Shown one piece after another: positions 1 through 11,205 of a stretch of 64,000 bases of DNA (position 1 is the stretch's first letter; each line of letters starts with the position of its first letter). Source of the DNA: Coenobita brevimanus (Eukaryota; Arthropoda; Malacostraca; Decapoda; Coenobitidae); NCBI GenBank assembly GCA_032717465.1, contig CM064653.1:36760103-36824102 (forward strand), in the 5' to 3' direction. The position numbers and the translations under genes are program-made. The notes beneath the pieces are model-generated. The model saw nothing but the letters and a program-made list of their open reading frames with translations. It did not search any database and was not told where the DNA came from.

Positions 1-682
<682 letters not shown>

Positions 683-806
683 GTCGACATGTTTTTCAGC
701 TGTTCCTAAAGGTGTTTCTATTGATGAGAAAGACCAGTAGACGTTATTGCAAGCTGTCAGCCGATATATTTTGTTTTGTATGCGGAGAATAAATTGGACC
801 GAAGAT

Positions 807-2395
807 GTTCAGACACAAAATCCACTTTGATACCAAATTTGCTTGTGCATACAAAGCATATTTTGGCGTGGTAATGGGCGATCAAGATAAGGATTGGGCT
901 CCGCACGACACTTGTGGTAGCTGTCGCTCTGCACATGAAGCTTGGCTATGATGAGCAAGAAAGAAGATGCTTTTCGTAGTTCCAAGAGTGTGGCGAGAGC
1001 CTTCGAATCACCATGACGATTGTTATTTTTTCATGGCTGATATAAGTGGCGCGAAGAGCATTAAAGGCAGAAAGAACATTGTATATACAGATTTGCCTAC
1101 TTTGATCTCCCCAGTTCCTCACAACGATGAGCTGGTGATTCTTGTCCCTCCTGTGGACATAGAAGTTGTCTCTGACCATGAGGACATCGTCGATGATGGA
1201 GGGGAAAGTGATGATGAATCGTATGTTGGAGAATGTTCCGAAGACACTCCACACTTTCCCAATCAGCAAGACCTGGATGACTTTGTCCGAGATTTAGGAC
1301 TCAAGTCCAGTGCTGAGCTGCTGGCGTCACGTCTAAGTGAACAGAACTTGTTGCATCCCAGTTGCAAGTTGAGTTACAGGAATCGCCACGGCAAGTTTGC
1401 ATCCTTCTTCAAATTTTGTGAAGAAAGCTCGTTGTGTTATTGTTTTGATATTAAGGGTTTGTTCCAAACCATGGGAGTGGATTACAAGGCCTCAGAATGG
1501 TAACTCTTCATAGACAGTTCCATGAAGAGCCTAAAAACTGTACTTTTGCATAACGGCAATGAACTCCCATCTATTCCAGTTGCATATTCTGTGGAAATGA
1601 AAGAAGGTTCTGAGAATGTGAAGATTTGTCTGACAAAGATCAGGTACTCAGATCACATTTGGGAGGTTTGTGGGGATTTCAAAGTGATTTCGTTCCTTCT
1701 TGGAATGCAAGGCAGTTATACGAAGTACTCATGTTTTTTATGCTTGTGGGACAGCTGGAGTGATGCAGAACATTTCGTGAGGAAAGACTGGCCTCTCAGG
1801 GAGTCTCACACCAGGCTCGTGCAACGTTCCGAGAGCTCCACTGATCTTCAGATAGAAGGTATTGCTATCGCCAGTACACATAAAACTTGGTCTTGTGAAG
1901 CAATTCGTGAAAGCCATCGACAAGGATGGCGATGCGTTTCTGCATATCCGATCAATGTTTCTCAAGTTGAGCGTGGCGAAGGTGACGGCTGGCATATTCA
2001 CTGGGCCGCAAGTTTGAAGAATGCTTGCAAGTCGTGAACTCCAGGGTAAAATGACTGATGATGGAGAGCGTGTATGCTTTCAGAGGGGTTGTGGAATGTT
2101 TTCTTGGCAACCAGAGGAGACCAGATTCCGCACAGCTCATCGATGACCTGATTGGCGCTTGGATGCAGAATGTCAATCAAATTGCACTGCCTACATTCCC
2201 ACCGTGATACCTTCAAAAGCAATTTGGGTGCAGTCAGCGAGGAGCATGGCGAACGCTTCCACCAGGACATTCTGCTGATAAAAAACAGATATCAGGGCAG
2301 GTGGAAGGAGGCGATGATGGGCGATGACGTTTGGTGATTGTTGCGCGATTGTCATCACAGCTACAGAAGAAAGCCAAGATCAAAAGTGCATTTCT
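807..2395 (+). pseudogene. Decayed copy of a multicopy arthropod protein family
   Basis: Translation gives consecutive blocks of one long protein, broken by frameshifts and an in-frame stop. The first block is near 807-950 (HFDTKFACAYKAYFG, then DTCGSCRSA). Next comes 967-1503 (PRVWREPSNHHDDCYF, VPHNDELVILVPP). After an in-frame TAA at 1501-1503 the same frame resumes at 1504-1830 (LFIDSSMKSLKTVLLHNGN, CFLCLWDSW). A frameshift follows near 1820-1830, and the last block, 2152-2337, holds SEEHGERFHQDI and NRYQGRWKEAMMGDDVW. From memory these blocks match uncharacterised proteins present in many near-identical copies in arthropod and some cnidarian genomes, which suggests a mobile-element origin. 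No biochemical function is known to me. The CxxC and CxxCxxW spacing suggests metal binding, but that is inference. Confidence 0.75.
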
Positions 2396-2799
2396 AGATA
2401 CTATGTGCCCAACATTCCTTGTGATGATACTGTTTGCTCATTTTCTAGTTATATTCATAATATACACCCGGAAATATATAAATAATTTGACTCTCAACAT
2501 TCTCGAAATGGTAACAAGTTGCACTTGCTGTCCTTGTACGTTTCATATGTTGTAGCTTAATTCCTGTAACTCGAGATTTACACATAAACAAATAGCATAC
2601 TCGGGGTCTACGCATTGACACTGATCAGAAATAGCGTGAAAATCAACATAAACAAGAAAGTGGTTTAAGTTTGTTACACAGTGTTATTATTATGCTGAGT
2701 CTGGGCGTCATATAAATACCTTTCTTGTTCAGCCCTGTCGAGTGATCTGTAAGAGAATAACCATTTGTGGTGGAAATAATTTTTTTTTTTATTAATTTA

Positions 2800-2802
<3 letters not shown>
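2396..2802. other. No feature seen
   Basis: AT-rich, apparently unique sequence between the pseudogene and the TC arrays. No coding signal found. Confidence 0.45.
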
Positions 2803-2870
<68 letters not shown>

Positions 2871-2888
2871 GGACAGCAAACAGACCCA

Positions 2889-2935
<47 letters not shown>

Positions 2936-2956
2936 TGGACAGAGCAAACAGACCCT
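2803..2956. repeat. Two TC arrays sharing one duplicated flank
   Basis: TC runs at 2803-2867 and 2891-2932 are each followed by nearly the same flank (CCATTGGACAGCAAACAGAC and CCGTTGGACAGAGCAAACAG). The array plus flank was therefore tandemly duplicated as a unit. Confidence 0.9.
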
Positions 2957-3517
2957 GATGATCCAGTACCATAATGTTTGAGGTAGAGAGTAAGATATGG
3001 CCTTGTTAGAGATTGTGTGAAGTGGACGTATTAGAGAGAGACAGAGAGAGAATTGATCCTTTAGTTGTCATTATTTTCATTACTATTATTATTATTATTA
3101 TTATTTGGTAGATGACAGAAATGAACTGTAATAAGTACACTACTTTAACTTTTCTCATACTAATCGTTATACTTTCATATCCGTATCACACCGTCTTTTG
3201 GTTAATACTGTTTTACCTTTTCTTGTATTTTTTTCTCATGGTTTTTTTACGTTGTAGTTGCTGTCCATTGTGTTGTCTGTTAGTTCATCCTTTTTTCTGA
3301 TTACTTTTTAATTGACTTATGGTTTGTCGCCTGTGTTTTAATACTTCTTGTTTTAATTGCAGTGTATTTCTTTTCACTGTTGTACGTTTATTTTTTTCAG
3401 TTGTCTTTTTTATTTTTGTTCTCATTTGTTCGTCTTTGTTCCTGTCCTTTCTTTGTTCTTGTTTGTTTGTGTTATTCTTTGTTTGCCATTACATGTGCTG
3501 TTTCTGTCTTTACAGAA

Positions 3518-3521
<4 letters not shown>
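2957..3521. other. T-rich sequence without a gene
   Basis: Low-complexity T-rich DNA with a short TTA run near 3080-3103. Open frames encode only Phe/Leu/Cys-rich low-complexity strings. Confidence 0.5.

Positions 3522-3588
<67 letters not shown>
3522..3588. repeat. (TC)n microsatellite
   Basis: Pure TC dinucleotide array of about 33 units. Confidence 0.97.
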
Positions 3589-3591
<3 letters not shown>

Positions 3592-3639
3592 CAGTTCCTT
3601 AAGCTCTTCCTCCTAGTATTCCCAGTCCTTTCTTGAAAA

Positions 3640-4080
3640 CTTATTCCTTCTTCCAGGTCACCAATCTTTCTCCTCCTTTTCTTGAACATTCTTACTTTCT
3701 TCAACATTTTCTTAACCTTTATCAGTATTTTCTTCCCACGTCTTTCCTCCTAATCCAGTCCTCCTGATCTTCAAAATCTTCTCTCATCAGATGGCCATGT
3801 TCTGCAAATCTTTCTCCTCCAAAATCTTTTACCAATTATTTTCCTTCAGCGGTACCTCCTTGTTCTAATCAGCGCATTTCCTTTTTTCCCCCCTTTCTTC
3901 AGTTTTCTTCTGTAACTATCTCTTTCCCGTCCATCAGTCATTCCCATTCCACTCATCCTTCACTAGTCTTTTTCTGCACATCTTTATTCTCCTTGTATTT
4001 CGTCCGTCTTTTCATTTCCACTTACCCTCAGGGGTCATGTCCTCATGTTACAGTATCTCCATTTGTTTCAGCCCTTCGAT
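3640..4080. repeat. Degenerate pyrimidine-rich repeat with CCAGTC punctuation
   Basis: T/C-rich DNA in which short motifs such as CAGTC, CCAATC and CCAGTCC recur every few tens of bases, usually followed by a TTTCYTCC-like run. The same texture resumes at 4890-5930. It reads as one decayed tandem repeat split by the 28 bp minisatellite. Confidence 0.4.
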
Positions 4081-4194
4081 CATTTCCTCTGCAATTTTAC
4101 GTGCAGGATCATTTCTTGTAGTGGCTGTGTCCGTCTTTCTCTCCCTAACGATTTACGGACGCCAGGTGCTTCACTCAGGTAGACTTTAGCGACT

Positions 4195-4590
4195 TTGCAA
4201 AGCCACACTACACCCACACACCACACCATACCACACTGCACCACACAAAACTCGCTCTTCAACACCACACCACACCACACAAACTCACTTTCCCACACCA
4301 TACCACACTACACTGCACCGCACCACGCAAACTCACTCTCCCACACCACATCACACAAACTCACTCTCCCACACCACATCACACAAACTCACTCTCCCAC
4401 ACCACATCACACAAACTCACTCTCCCACACCACATCACACAAACTCACTCTCCCACACCACATCACACAAACTCACTCTCCCACACCACATCACACAAAC
4501 TCACTCTCCCACACCACATCACACAAACTCACTCTCCCACACCACATCACACAAACTCACTCTCCCACACACCGTACCACACCAAGAGCA
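4195..4590. repeat. 28 bp minisatellite, CACACCACA-rich
   Basis: From 4331 to about 4570 the unit is 28 bp and nearly identical for 8 to 9 copies; each contains AACTCACTCTCCCACACC. Diverged copies extend left to about 4195. Because 28 is not a multiple of 3, the long open frame has a 28-residue peptide period. I treat that frame as incidental. Confidence 0.93.
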
Positions 4591-4649
4591 TCAACTGAAG
4601 GACCCTGAAGCTCCCGCATAGTATTTTTCTCTCCGAGAAGGAGAGTATG

Positions 4650-4850
4650 TTTTCACTCATGTCTGATTTTTAGTTTGTATGTTAGCAGAATTACTCAAAA
4701 TCTAAAAGATGGATTTGGACCAAATTCGGTGGGTATATAGCCCATGTCTCGTGGAATAATCGATTAATTTGAGGGATCGATCCGGATCGTATTACAGATT
4801 CTGGATCCGGAAGACACTTTTCTTGACACCCTAATCAGTGATGAGAAACC
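4650..4850. repeat. Probable dispersed repeat fragment
   Basis: Contains a run reading ACTCAAAATCTAAAAGATGG followed by a GGATTTGGACC block. I recognise this style (TTANTCAAAA...TGGATTTGGACC) from dispersed non-autonomous repeats in marine invertebrates. No second clear copy or terminal repeat is visible here, so the assignment is weak. Confidence 0.3.
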
Positions 4851-4889
4851 CTAACCCATTATGAAGAGTGGTTTGGAAATTGCGTTGTC

Positions 4890-5425
4890 CTTGTCGGAGA
4901 GATCCATACCACTGAGTCACCCCCCCCCCCCTCCAGTTGTAGTTGTTCCTTCCTCAGGCACCTTCAAGTCTCTTCTTCATTTACCAGTCCATCAGTCATG
5001 CTATTTAGCTTTCCATCACAGTCATTTCCTCAGTTATCTTCACTTCTTCCAAACCATTAATCATTTCCTTTCCGCTCTCCATTCTTCAGTATTTTTCTGC
5101 ACCTTCCTCTTTCTTCCAATCCTCCAGTCTTTCCTCTCCACTTTTGCGTACCAATCGCAGCCCTTCAGTCCTCTGTTGTCCGCGTTTCAGTCCACCAATC
5201 ACTTGCATTCTTCTCTTCTTCATTTTTTTCCATATTACCTCACCAGTCTTCCTCCTCAGTTTTCTGCCTTCGTACCACTCACCTTCACTGCAGCTTACCC
5301 CAGTCATCTCTACATTCCTAATCAGTCTTTACCTTCCACTTTACTTCCTCATGTCTCCAATCTCCCAGTCCCTATCTCGTCTCATTCGCTCACCAATCTT
5401 TTTCACTTGTTTTATCCCAGACGGC

Positions 5426-5429
<4 letters not shown>
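4890..5429. repeat. Pyrimidine-rich degenerate repeat
   Basis: Begins with a C run at 4920-4932. Continues the CCAGTC-punctuated pyrimidine texture seen at 3640-4080. The 355-residue open frame here encodes Ser/Leu/Phe/Pro low complexity and is not accepted as a gene. Confidence 0.45.

Positions 5430-5500
<71 letters not shown>
5429..5500. repeat. (TC)n microsatellite
   Basis: Pure TC dinucleotide array of about 36 units inside the pyrimidine-rich block. Confidence 0.97.
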
Positions 5501-5502
<2 letters not shown>

Positions 5503-5930
5503 CAGAATCACAATCTTTCCTTTCACCATTGTGTTTCTTCGGCTTTTAACATCCAGTCCCAGGCAGCCATTTTTTTTTATATTCAGTTGTTCCTTAAGCT
5601 TTCTTTCTTTTCAGTTTTAATTCGCCAGTCTTTTCCACTCATTTTTACCTCCTCCCCCTCCAATCCAGTCCGTTTTTCCTTCGATCTGTATCTTACTTTG
5701 CGTTCCAATCCACCATTCTTTTTTTTTTTCCCCTCATTGTTTCCTGAATCCTCTCCACATTGCTTCATCAGTCTTTATCTCCATTATTATTTCTTCATTT
5801 TGCTTTCCCGTCCGCCATTCTCTTGTCCCCTCAACTTTCCCTCAGTGTCCACCCTGCCTGTCTTCCGCCTCGCCCTGCCTGTCCCTCTCCCCTCTTCCAC
5901 TTCATTCCCTCCCTCCCTCCAAGGCTGACC
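5501..5930. repeat. Pyrimidine-rich degenerate repeat, right part
   Basis: Same CAGTC/CCAGTC punctuated texture as 4890-5429, ending abruptly at CCTCCCTCCAAGG near 5925. Confidence 0.4.
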
Positions 5931-5964
5931 CAGATTGACCCACGACTGAGTGCTGAAATTGGAC

Positions 5965-6265
5965 TTGGCAGGGTTGGTAGGGTAGGGTAGTGTTGGGTAA
6001 GGTAAGGAACTGCAGGGTAGGGCTGGGCTGGGAAGAGCAGAATGAGGTAGGATGCGGTTGAATTGGTGTGGGTAGGGTAAGGAAGGGTAAAAAAGGATAG
6101 TTTTTGGTTGATTTGGGTAAGGTAGTATTGGACTGAGTTCGGTTGCGTTGGATAGAGTGGTATTGTGTTCGGATGGGTAGGATAGGGTAAGGTAAGGTAG
6201 AAGTTTGGGTAGGATAAAACAGGGTAGGGTGGGGAGTGGTTTGGTTGGGTTGGGTTGGATTAGAT
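5965..6265. repeat. Degenerate GGGTA/GGTAA pentamer block
   Basis: Overlapping 5 bp units GGGTA, GGTAA and GGTTG dominate the + strand, with scattered substitutions. Confidence 0.85.
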
Positions 6266-6800
6266 ACGGAATAAACAGTAACCCTTAACTGGTACATAAT
6301 TATGTCGAAAACTAATTACCTAATTGTATTACATATATAACAGCGTTAACACTAAAAACATTCGAGCTGCTTTTTTTCGGTGCCACTGTGCAAATATTAA
6401 AGTAATTTTACCCATGGTTGCATCTATTATCTATGAATTTTACCACTGTACTTTAGTTGGCAACCTAAGTGTTTTTTAGGGGATCATATTGAATTTCTGC
6501 CTTGCCGTGCCATTAATCCCTTTATTCCAATGACGTATTTTAAAGTTTATTTCTGCCACCACCACTGATTGTACCGTATTTATATTTGAGGAGGCTTTTC
6601 ATAGTGCAAGAGATCTATGGAGAGTGTTTCTGATTCCTTCACTGGCAGGACATTACTCCCAGGCTAAATATTCCTCTGTAGGTTGCAAGAACGATATATA
6701 CAAGACTTCGTCGGGTTGAAGGGGGTAAATACTCGTTGTCACTGGCTGCTTGAAGGATCGCGGGGACGGGGAGTAGAAGTGCATCATATCTTTGTAGTGG
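6266..6800. other. AT-rich stretch with one palindromic-family remnant
   Basis: The only recognisable item is near 6512-6570: TAATCCCTTTATTCCAATGA followed by CGTATTTT. This matches the outer arm of repeat family P1 (see 14755-15610). No gene seen. Confidence 0.35.
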
Positions 6801-6802
6801 TG

Positions 6803-6900
6803 GTTGTGGTTCAGTGGTTGTGTTTGGAGGTGGCAGGCGGTCGGACGCGGCTTCAATTCTAGTGCAAGGTGATCAGAGTAAACACCAACTAGACCCAAAT
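6803..6900 (+). mobile_element. Possible tRNA-like SINE head
   Basis: TGTGGTTCAGTGG at 6805-6817 resembles a pol III A box. CGGCTTCAATTCT at about 6848-6860 is an imperfect B box about 44 bp downstream, the spacing found in tRNA genes. The B box is weak and no tail or target duplication is visible. The clearer example at 18071-18145 has the same architecture but little similarity beyond the boxes. Confidence 0.3.
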
Positions 6901-7194
6901 GAAACTCTGTGCCGTGTGTGCTCTCTGTCAGTGCTCTTTATTCAGACGCCAGCCAGTGAAACCCTCACTTCCTCTTCCCCAGTTACCTTTGGCTGTGGTG
7001 TTGGTGAGTACAGGAACCATTAACATGAACATTATTAGGTCGGTTGTCATGGAAGCCTCACTGAACACCGTACGTCCCCAGTAAAGCTTATCATGTTTTT
7101 TATTTACCGTACTATTTATTTATTTATTTAATTTTATCTTTTTTTCAAACAAATCATCATTGAAGTGGTCTCTATAGTCGATTCATTTTCACCT

Positions 7195-7375
7195 GACAGG
7201 GATCCGTAACCCCTTTCAGCGTGGTTGATGTCCAAGTGTAGTCAGACGAGAAGATCAGTTTTGACTAGTAATCAAGGAGACTCATTCCTACATCATTACT
7301 AAGGCTCATTAAAGTTCATGCCACCACAGCTTAGAATGCAAGTTGTGAGAGTACCCTAGTTCCGTCAGATGAAAA
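7195..7375 (-). repeat. Palindromic repeat family P3, single arm
   Basis: Contains TCAAGGAGACTCATTCCTAC, ACCACAGCTTAGAATGCAAG and CTAGTTCCGTCAGATGAA. These match the right arm of the paired copy at 14390-14700. Only this arm is clear here. Confidence 0.65.
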
Positions 7376-7626
7376 CAAGCCAAATACAGTGCCCACGCTT
7401 ATTGTTACCGTCCAGATACAGTCACCAAGCTTACTGTTGCCGTCCCTCCCGTTTGCAGTGTGACGTGTTGCATCAGAAAAATCACTTATGGTATATGGGA
7501 AACAGGTGGGCTGCGTCGAGGCAATTAAATTCTTCAATCGTTTTTCATGGGGCAGATGTCGCAGTGACGGGGTCATTTTGGAAACTCTGCACTTCATCTT
7601 TTCCAGCCTGCCTTCGTTTTTGGGTA

Positions 7627-7845
7627 GTGTAAGGTAGGGAGGGTGGGGTAGGGTAGGGTAGGGTAGGGTAGGGAGGGGTAGGATAGGGTAGAGTACGGAG
7701 GGGTAGGGTAGTGTTCGGAGGGGTAGGGCAGGGTAGGGAGGAGTGGAGTAGGATGGGGTTGGGTAAGTATGGTGAGATGAGGGAAGGTACGATGCAATAA
7801 GATAGGATGGGATGTAGGGAAGAAAGGTAGGGTAGGTAAGTTAAC
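7627..7845 (+). repeat. (GGGTA)n block with G-quadruplex potential
   Basis: Near-perfect GGGTA pentamers around 7640-7675 give at least five G3 runs separated by 2-base TA loops on the + strand. The block decays toward 7845. It resembles 5965-6265. Confidence 0.9.
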
Positions 7846-8049
7846 CCTTTTGCTGCTATGGACATAATTCGGATTTCTTCAAACAAAATGCGAAGTGTTT
7901 TGTTCCAAGTAAGAAGATTTGGCCATTCTAACGGTGACCCTTTGACTGGTAGATTTCTTTCAGCTGAACGAAATCATCTTGTGGTATCCTGAGAAAAATA
8001 AATCTGATGCCACCATGGAAAGAGAAACTAAGGTACTGCTGGCTGATTA

Positions 8050-8600
8050 GGGTAGAGCATGGCGAGAAGGGAGGTGGTTAGGACAGGACGGAGCAGGCCA
8101 GGGCAAGTTAATTAGGACAAGGGTGGGCAGGGAAGGTCTTATCTACGGTAGGGCAAGGTAATACAGTTGGAAGTAAGGTAGGTTAGGACAAAGCTGGCCG
8201 GTGCAGGGCAGGGTTGACAAATCTAGGTATCCCCAGTCTTTATTTTCCATCCTGTCAGTATTGTACCACTCTTCTCCACTCCAGCCCCCTCACTGACCAC
8301 GACCTCCATCCCCCTCCTCATCTTCTTTTCCCTCCTCATCTCTCATCTTGCCTTCCCCTTCCCCTGCTTACCCCTTCTCTCTCTACCTATCCCTTCCTGT
8401 ATCTCTTTCCCACTTCTCACACCCTTGCCTATCCCTTCTCCCCCTGCCTACAACCTCCACCCTCCAGCATTTCAGTCCACCTCATTCGGACTTAATTTGG
8501 ACTTTGATTTTTCTCTTTCCTGCGAGGTCCAGTTTTTTACGGTGCCTCTCCCTTTAGCCTTCTTCTGCGTTGAGACACAAATTGTAGTGAGATAAGAGAG
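8050..8600. other. GGRCA-rich then pyrimidine-rich low complexity
   Basis: 8050-8215 holds degenerate GGACA/GGGCA/GGTAA words. 8220-8560 is pyrimidine-rich. No coding evidence beyond low-complexity open frames. Confidence 0.5.
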
Positions 8601-8614
8601 AAGAATGAAGGAGT

Positions 8615-8880
8615 TTTTGGGTGGATTGGGAGCTGTACAGTAGGTTTGGACTGAGCTGGGTGGGGATAGGTTTGGTTGGGTTCGTTTGGGTTGGGTATGG
8701 TTGGTGTTTGATGGCTAAGGTTGGGTTGGGTTGGGTTGGATTGAGTTGCGTTGATTTTCATTGGGTAAAGTACGCTAGAGTTGTATTGGTTGGGTTAAGT
8801 TGTGTTGGGTTGGGTTGAATTGAGTAAGGTAATGTTTGGTTGGATTGAGTTTGGTTGGGTTGGGCAGGAAAAACCACGGC
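8615..8880 (+). repeat. Degenerate GGGTT/GGTTG pentamer block
   Basis: Tandem TTGGG-type pentamers with frequent substitutions, for example near 8715-8745. Merges into the GGGCA block on its right. Confidence 0.85.
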
Positions 8881-8902
8881 TGGATTAGGTTGGAATGGAT
8901 TG

Positions 8903-9035
8903 AACTGGGCAGGGCAGGGCAGGGCAGGGCAGGGCAGAGCAGAGCAGAGCAGGGCAGGGCAGGGCAGGGCAGAGCAGAGCAGAGCAGGGCAGGGCAGAGC
9001 AGAGCAGGGCAGGGCAGGACAGGGCAAGGAAAGAA
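8903..9035 (+). repeat. (GGGCA/GAGCA)n pentamer array
   Basis: Alternating runs of GGGCA and GAGCA, arranged as blocks of 2 to 5 of each. The short frames on either strand are an artefact of the 5 bp unit. Confidence 0.95.
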
Positions 9036-9084
9036 AAAACATAGCAGGACAGAGAAGAAGAAGTCAATGTAAGAGTTTTTGAGT

Positions 9085-9096
9085 TGTTTGAACCGT

Positions 9097-9138
<42 letters not shown>

Positions 9139-10611
9139 AAACGAGGAACTTGGGGGGAATGAGAGGAAAAAAGAAAGGAGAAAAATGAGAGAGAGAAGAC
9201 CTTCGGAGAGCAAAGTGTGCAAAAGAGGGGAAAGTTTGAGGGTATTGGAGCCGGAGGGAGGGGGGACTTGAGGGAGGAAGGGAGAGAACTGGAGGGGAGA
9301 AGGGAGGGGACTGGAGGGAAGCGGAGGGGAATGATGAGGTTGAGGGAAAATGGAGAAAGAAGGAATTGATGCAAGAGGGAAGGAGGAAAGGGGGAATGGG
9401 TGGCCTGTGGAAAGGGGTTGGTGGAGGAGGAGAGGGGGAGATCTTGGGACAAGGATCGAAAGGGAGGCGAAGTAAAGGAAAGATAAGGGTAGAAAAGTGG
9501 CAGAGAGAGAGAGAGAGAGAGAGAGAGAAACGAGGATGTAGAGGGAACAGGATGAAGGGTGAAGGGGAGGGAAAGAAAAAGGATGAGGAAGAGATGAAAG
9601 TACAGGAGAGAAGAGTGAAACGGAAGAGAGGGGAAGGGAAAGGAGGAATAGAGAAGGGAAGGAAACAGGGTGTGGGTGGGGGAAGGGAGGAGAGAAGAGG
9701 AGGGTGAGAATGCCGAGAGGTGGTGAGGGGAGGGGATGGAGGAAGATGGGGAGGGACGGCGAGGGGATAGAAGGGTAGAAGGGAAAGGAGAAAGGAGAGA
9801 AACGAGGGAAGGAAATAGAAAGGGGGGGGAGGAAAGAGGGTCCTGAGCAGAAAGGAGGGAAGGGGTGAGGCGTGGAGAGTATAGGGAGGGGGAGGGGGAG
9901 GGGGAGGAGTGGGAAGAGGAAGCGAGGGGAGGGCGGTGGGGGGGGAAAAGGAAGGGAGGGGAGGGGAGAGGGGAGGGAAGAGGAAGGATGGGGAGGAGAG
10001 AGGATGGGGAGGAGAGAGGGGAGGGAAGAGGAAGGGAGGGGAGGGGAGGGGAGAGGGGAGGTAAGAGGAAAAAAGGGCGGGGAGTGGGGTCGAAAGTGAG
10101 GAAAAGAGTGAAAAGGAGACACAAGGGTGAGAGTGAGAAGCGTGAAGTGTGAAATGGAAAGGAGGAGGAGAGGAGAGATGAGAGAAGGGGAGGGAAGGGG
10201 AAGAGGGAGGGGAGAGAATTAAACAATGGAGTGGAATGAATTGGAATGGAGTGTAGTGGAAGGGAAGGCTGAGGGGAAGGAGGGAGGGAGGGAGGAATGA
10301 GAGACGAATGGAGGAAGGGGAAGTGAAGGGAGGAAAAGGGAGAGGGATTGAAGGGAGGAAAAGTGAGAGTACAGAGGAGGGGAATGAGGGGAGAGGGAGA
10401 ACGTGGAGGGGAAGAAAGGTGAAATGGAGGGAGGGATGGAAGGGATAAGTGAGAGAGAAGTAAAAAGGAGGGGAAGTAAGGGGAGGAGAGGGAGGAATGA
10501 GAGGGAAATATAGGGAGAAGGTAGGAGAAAGGAAGGTATGGGTATAAAGGAATGCAAAGGAGTTCAAAGTAAACAGCAACATACCTATTGGGCCTTTGGA
10601 GGCTTTTTGTC

Positions 10612-10655
<44 letters not shown>

Positions 10656-10690
10656 AGGGGAAGAGAGAGAACTAAAAGAAGTAGTTGAGA
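9085..10690. repeat. 1.6 kb polypurine tract on the + strand
   Basis: Almost all A and G on the + strand, mostly GGGAGG/GGAAGG/GAGAGG words, with GA dinucleotide arrays at 9102-9134, 9500-9528 and 10614-10650. The 641-residue frame on the - strand is Ser/Pro/Leu/Phe low complexity from the complementary pyrimidine strand and is rejected as a gene. Confidence 0.95.
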
Positions 10691-10714
10691 AAGTTTTCAT
10701 GATTTACACATCAT

Positions 10715-10990
10715 TGAGGCTTAGACAGACAGACGGACGGGCAGACAGATAGACAGGTAGACAAGAGTTTAGGCAGATAGAAAGAGGGATAGACAGACAG
10801 GCATAAAGAGTGATAAGTAGATAAAATAGACGAAGAGTAAGGAAGGTAGAGGGATAGATAGACAGGCAGACCGAGGTATTATTTGTCAGACAGATAGACA
10901 CAGGTAGCTTGATAGACAGACAGACAGACAAACAAACCGACACTGAGCCTGAATTTAGTAGACAGACGCAGACAGGTAAACAAAGGGAAA
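10715..10990. repeat. (GACA/GATA)-type tetranucleotide repeat
   Basis: Degenerate AGACAGAC, GGACAGAT and TAGACAGG words on the + strand, separating the purine block from the pyrimidine block. Confidence 0.85.
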
Positions 10991-11084
10991 GGCATAGAAA
11001 CAGGAGGATTTTTTTTTTTTTTTTTTTTTCTCCAATTCAATCATGGTGTTTTTTTTTTTTTTTTCCATCTTTTTCCTGCACGCT

Positions 11085-11135
11085 ATTATTCTGGAGGGTG
11101 TGGTGGGTGGGGGAGAGCCTTCTTTTCTACTCTCC
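11085..11135 (+). repeat. Short dispersed repeat fragment
   Basis: GGAGGGTGTGGTGGGTGGGG followed by AGAGCCTTC closely matches 23570-23605. Both copies follow a CTG-rich flank. Family unknown. Confidence 0.35.
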
Positions 11136-11205
11136 TTTTTTCGCACACGTTGAAAAGATCTTTGGTGTAATTAGATTTAGTCCAGTTATCTGTGTTCCTA
11201 ATGTG

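Noticed and set aside
967..2037. Intact host gene
   Set aside because: An in-frame stop at 1501-1503 and a later frameshift break conserved blocks, and there are no splice sites at the breaks.
4195..4608. 137-residue repetitive protein (HTNSLSHTTSHK)
   Set aside because: The peptide period of 28 reflects a 28 bp DNA unit that is not a multiple of 3. This is minisatellite behaviour, not selection on a protein repeat.
8775..10700. 641-residue open frame on the - strand
   Set aside because: It is a Ser/Pro/Leu/Phe translation of the polypurine tract complement. Other long frames coexist in other registers, as expected when stop codons cannot form in C/T-only DNA.
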